A DNA stretch of 64,000 nt, from positions 186,001 to 250,000 of the forward strand of contig NZ_LRPB01000047.1 of NCBI RefSeq assembly GCF_001592945.1. Direction: 5' to 3'. The position numbers and the translations under genes are program-made. Numbering within the stretch: position 1 is the stretch's first letter; each line of letters begins with the position of its first letter. Source of the stretch: Roseivirga seohaensis. Its GTDB lineage: Bacteria; Bacteroidota; Bacteroidia; Cytophagales; Cyclobacteriaceae. Below the pieces are notes generated by a model. That model was not told the DNA's origin. It did not search any database and saw only the letters and a program-made list of their open reading frames with translations. This document shows, piece after piece, positions 61,375-64,000 of the stretch.

Positions 61375-64000
61375 ATGAAAGCTAAATCAACTAAATCAAT
61401 TTCGTTCAGTACAGCTTCACACCATCGTATGAATACCTTTCGTCAATGGTGTTTGATAAATAACTCCCTAAGAAATATTGTAGTGTTTAAACTAAGCTTT
61501 CCATGCTCGTTAAAAGGAAAACTGTTAGTCGCGTTGCTCTTTTTTGCTTATATCTTTAATGCTGGAGCACAAACCTTCGATGCCAAGTTCAATGCCAATC
61601 CGGCTTCAGGTTGTTCAACTCCACACACCGTATTTTTTACTGACCAGTCAGTTAATCCAGACACTTGGCTGTGGAACTTTGGTGATGGAGGCACATCAAC
61701 CGCAAAGAACCCAATTCGCACCTTCACTACCACAGGAGACTTTACCGTTACACTGACAGTTCAAGATACTATTTTCGGTTACACCGATACTTTCACACAA
61801 ACAATTTCCATTTCGGTGCCTACTGCGGATTTTAATGGTTCATCCCTTTTTGGCTGTGGCCCTTTGACGGTAAATTTCACAGATGCTTCGTCTATTTCAG
61901 GCACTAATACCATTGTGGGTTGGGCTTGGGATTTTGGCGATGGACAGACTTCCACAGACCAAAACCCTACACATGTTTATGATAAACCTGGAAACTACAC
62001 CGTAAAACTAAGGATTACAGATTCTGGTGGCTGTACTCATGAAAAAACCAGAACCAATTACGTTCAGGTTCTGGGGCCTGATGTTAAATTTAGTGCCACT
62101 AGTACCACACTATTGGGTGGCCCTGGCGCAGTAACTTTTCAAAGCCAAACTACTTCAAGTGCTCCTATTGATAAGTGGACTTGGAACTTCGGAGATGGTT
62201 CAACTTCTAACTTACAAAACCCTACACATACTTATACTACATCTGGTACTTTCAATGTAAGCCTGACTGTTCGTGATTTTGACGGTTGCTCCAGAACACT
62301 CACAAAAACGAATTATGTAAATACCATTTCAGGTGCTTTTGATGTTTCTAAAGCAGTTTTTACTGGAGACCATGAACGTTTTTCTGTGGCTGCGCAGGAA
62401 CTGTACCCTAAGTCACTCGCTTTTAATGGCGATGGTACCAAGATGTTCATTATGGGAGGAAATGGAAGAGATATTAATGAATATAACCTGACTATCGGTT
62501 TTGATGTTTCTACGGCTGTTTATGCCGGGAATGCAGAGCGTTTTGCAGTAAATACGCAAGAAGTGTATCCTAACTCGCTTGCCTTTAATATTGACGGGAG
62601 TAAAATGTTTGTTTTAGGGGAGTTTGGAGATGATATCAATGAATATACGCTAACTACGAACTTTGATGTTTCTACAGCTGTGTATGCAGGAGACGCAGAA
62701 CGTTTTTCAGTAGCAGCGCAAGAAGATGCCCCCATTTCACTTGCTTTTAATAATGATGGTACAAAAATGTTTGTGTTAGGAAATTCTGGGAATGATATCA
62801 ATGAATATAACTTGGCTGTAGCTTTTGATGTTTCCACGGCTGTTTATGCCGGGAATGCAGAGCGTTTTTCTATAGCTGGGCAAGAAATGAGCTCTCGCTC
62901 CTTGATGTTTGAGCCTTATGGCACTAGAATGTTTGTGATAGGAGAGTCTGGGGATGATATCAATGAATATAATTTGGCTGTGGCTTTTGATGTTTCTACA
63001 GCCGTTTATGCGGGTGATGCAGAGCGTTTTTCGGTGGTTGCGCAGGAAAATAGGCCATTTTCACTTGCATTTAATAATGAGGGTACTATCATGTTTGTAA
63101 CAGGACTTACTGGTGCAGATATAAATGTTTATTCTTTGGCAGCGCCAGTCATTACTGGTGCCGTGGCCAATCAAGCGGTAAACGATAATGCTACAATTAG
63201 TCCATTTTCTGCAATTACCGTAGCCGACCCTAATGGGGACAATGTTTCAGCTACCATAACCTTAGACGACAATGCCAAAGGAGTCTTGTCAGGAACAGGT
63301 CTTACGGGTTCGGGGCCATATACCTTAGCAAGCACGGATGCTGCCAGTTTGCAAGCTTCTTTAAGAGCTTTGGTCTTTAACCCTACGGATAATAGGGTTT
63401 CCTCAGGAAGTACTGAGAAAACAACTTTTACTATTCAAGTGAGTGATGGACAACGAAATGACATAGACGCCAATACTACCGTGATTTCAAGTCCAGTGGC
63501 ACCAACAGTAGTTATTTCAAGTGGGGAAACACCGCCAACTAATGGTTTTGATATAACGATTACTTTTAGCGAAGCAGTTACAGGTTTTGCAATAGGAGAT
63601 ATCACCGTTGGTAATGGAACTGCCTCTAATTTCAATGCCACAAGTACTTCTGTTTATACTGCCCTGATCACTCCGACAACTGATGGCACAGTGACCGTTG
63701 ATGTAGCAGTGGCAAGTGCTCAAGATGCTGGAGGCGTAGACAATACAGCTGCCACTCAGTTTAGTATTACTGCAGACGTAACCGCTCCAATCATTACCAT
63801 TACAAGTGCTGTAGCTAATCCAACCAATGGAGCCTTTACAGCTACTTTCACATTTAGTGAGGATGTTACAGGTTTTGCGGTGGGCGATATTACTTTAGGA
63901 AACGCGACAGCTTCTAACTTCACTGCCACAAGTACTTCTGTTTATACCGCAGATATTACCCCAACTACTGATGGTACAGTGACCATTGATGTTGCTGCCA
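61375..64000 (+). CDS. Giant surface protein with PKD domains, 54-residue propeller repeats and Ig-like domains (partial)
   Basis: Open to the window end; at least 875 residues are visible. From the ATG at 61375 a signal-like segment (GKLLVALLFFAYIFNAGAQ) ends at about residue 66, so a long N-terminal extension is predicted. In-frame starts at 61429 (ATG) and 61483 (GTG) would shorten it to 48 or 30 residues; the last gives a standard signal peptide. Three PKD domains follow (ASGCSTPHTVFFTDQSV, then WLWNFGDGGTS; WAWDFGDGQTS; WTWNFGDGSTS). From 62338 five 54-residue repeats (FDVSTAVYAGDAERFSVAAQ, then SLAFNNDGTKMFV and DINEYNL) form a probable beta-propeller. From about 63150 a cadherin-like domain and at least two copies of an Ig-like domain (TFSEAVTGFAIGDITVGNGT, then ATSTSVYTA) start. 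A T9SS sorting domain is expected beyond the edge but not seen. Likely surface adhesin or matrix protein. Confidence 0.87.
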   Translation, partial: MKAKSTKSISFSTASHHRMNTFRQWCLINNSLRNIVVFKLSFPCSLKGKLLVALLFFAYIFNAGAQTFDAKFNANPASGCSTPHTVFFTDQSVNPDTWLWNFGDGGTSTAKNPIRTFTTTGDFTVTLTVQDTIFGYTDTFTQTISISVPTADFNGSSLFGCGPLTVNFTDASSISGTNTIVGWAWDFGDGQTSTDQNPTHVYDKPGNYTVKLRITDSGGCTHEKTRTNYVQVLGPDVKFSATSTTLLGGPGAVTFQSQTTSSAPIDKWTWNFGDGSTSNLQNPTHTYTTSGTFNVSLTVRDFDGCSRTLTKTNYVNTISGAFDVSKAVFTGDHERFSVAAQELYPKSLAFNGDGTKMFIMGGNGRDINEYNLTIGFDVSTAVYAGNAERFAVNTQEVYPNSLAFNIDGSKMFVLGEFGDDINEYTLTTNFDVSTAVYAGDAERFSVAAQEDAPISLAFNNDGTKMFVLGNSGNDINEYNLAVAFDVSTAVYAGNAERFSIAGQEMSSRSLMFEPYGTRMFVIGESGDDINEYNLAVAFDVSTAVYAGDAERFSVVAQENRPFSLAFNNEGTIMFVTGLTGADINVYSLAAPVITGAVANQAVNDNATISPFSAITVADPNGDNVSATITLDDNAKGVLSGTGLTGSGPYTLASTDAASLQASLRALVFNPTDNRVSSGSTEKTTFTIQVSDGQRNDIDANTTVISSPVAPTVVISSGETPPTNGFDITITFSEAVTGFAIGDITVGNGTASNFNATSTSVYTALITPTTDGTVTVDVAVASAQDAGGVDNTAATQFSITADVTAPIITITSAVANPTNGAFTATFTFSEDVTGFAVGDITLGNATASNFTATSTSVYTADITPTTDGTVTIDVAA
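62338..63147 (+). repeat. Five tandem 54-residue (162-nt) repeats in the PKD protein
   Basis: Five consecutive units of exactly 162 nt each begin with FDVS(T/K)AV and include AERFSVAAQE, SLAFNNDGTKMFV and DINEYNL. Protein identity between units is high, while the DNA is diverged at third positions. The exact equal length suggests a closed propeller of five blades or more, depending on the flanking sequence. Confidence 0.85.

Overview
The window looks like a chromosomal segment of a marine- or soil-type Bacteroidota bacterium, most likely of the Cytophagales (a Roseivirga/Fulvivirga-like lineage; genus is inference). The reasons are: AT-rich DNA, weak or absent Shine-Dalgarno sequences, several promoters with the Bacteroidota -7 element TAnnTTTG, C-terminal sorting domains of the type IX secretion system (T9SS), DUF2911, DUF1573 and 6-bladed beta-propeller lipoproteins, FtsX-type permeases under PadR control, and an ABC permease fused to an M1 peptidase. 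No rRNA, tRNA, CRISPR array, insertion sequence or phage gene was recognised.

Layout. 1-4963 (minus): a type I restriction-modification operon, hsdM-hsdS-(AlbA_2/ATPase gene)-hsdR, with hsdR cut by the window edge and a small direct-repeat array before it. 5475-7859 (minus): a DUF1275 membrane protein and a PAS histidine kinase/receiver pair ended by a 19-bp hairpin. 8140-11579 (minus): folE-cysS-dcd operon and a MogA/MoaB gene. 11682-19211: a DEAD-box helicase and mostly monocistronic housekeeping or envelope genes (cyclophilin lipoprotein, SRPBCC protein, MFS carrier, thioredoxin-TPR protein, M3 oligopeptidase). 19615-26838: two paralogous T9SS surface proteins, the second enlarged by internal repeats. 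26854-37783: lipoproteins, trpS, a DUF1573 protein, two overlapping PPK2 genes, an FAD-dependent dehydrogenase, an amino-acid racemase and a CoA-binding protein. 37888-41811: gyrB, mnmA and a stand-alone Hint-like protein. 41964-48453: a LytTR/LytS-type two-component pair diverging from an ABC ATPase and a permease-M1-peptidase fusion. 48454-52692: a REP-like repeat cluster, groESL with a sigma-54-like promoter, and two DUF2911 proteins. 52829-57500: DNA glycosylase plus hydroxyacid dehydrogenase, and a PadR-FtsX permease pair. 57617-64000: a NarL-type regulator overlapping a large beta-propeller sensor kinase, then the start of a very large PKD/Ig-like surface protein.

The most notable non-coding signals are: a TACGTA-N4-TACGTA motif shared by the regions upstream of the NarL-type regulator and of the PKD surface protein, suggesting the regulator controls its neighbour; a sigma-54-type -24/-12 element with repeated TGTCA words upstream of groESL; three separate heptamer tandem-repeat arrays in gene-end spacers; two families of dispersed palindromes at 35141-35206 and 48463-48784; and two 20-bp operator-like sites before the PadR gene. 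Among proteins, the stand-alone Hint-like ORF and two unrecognised genes (12796-13629 and 29597-30382) are the least explained.
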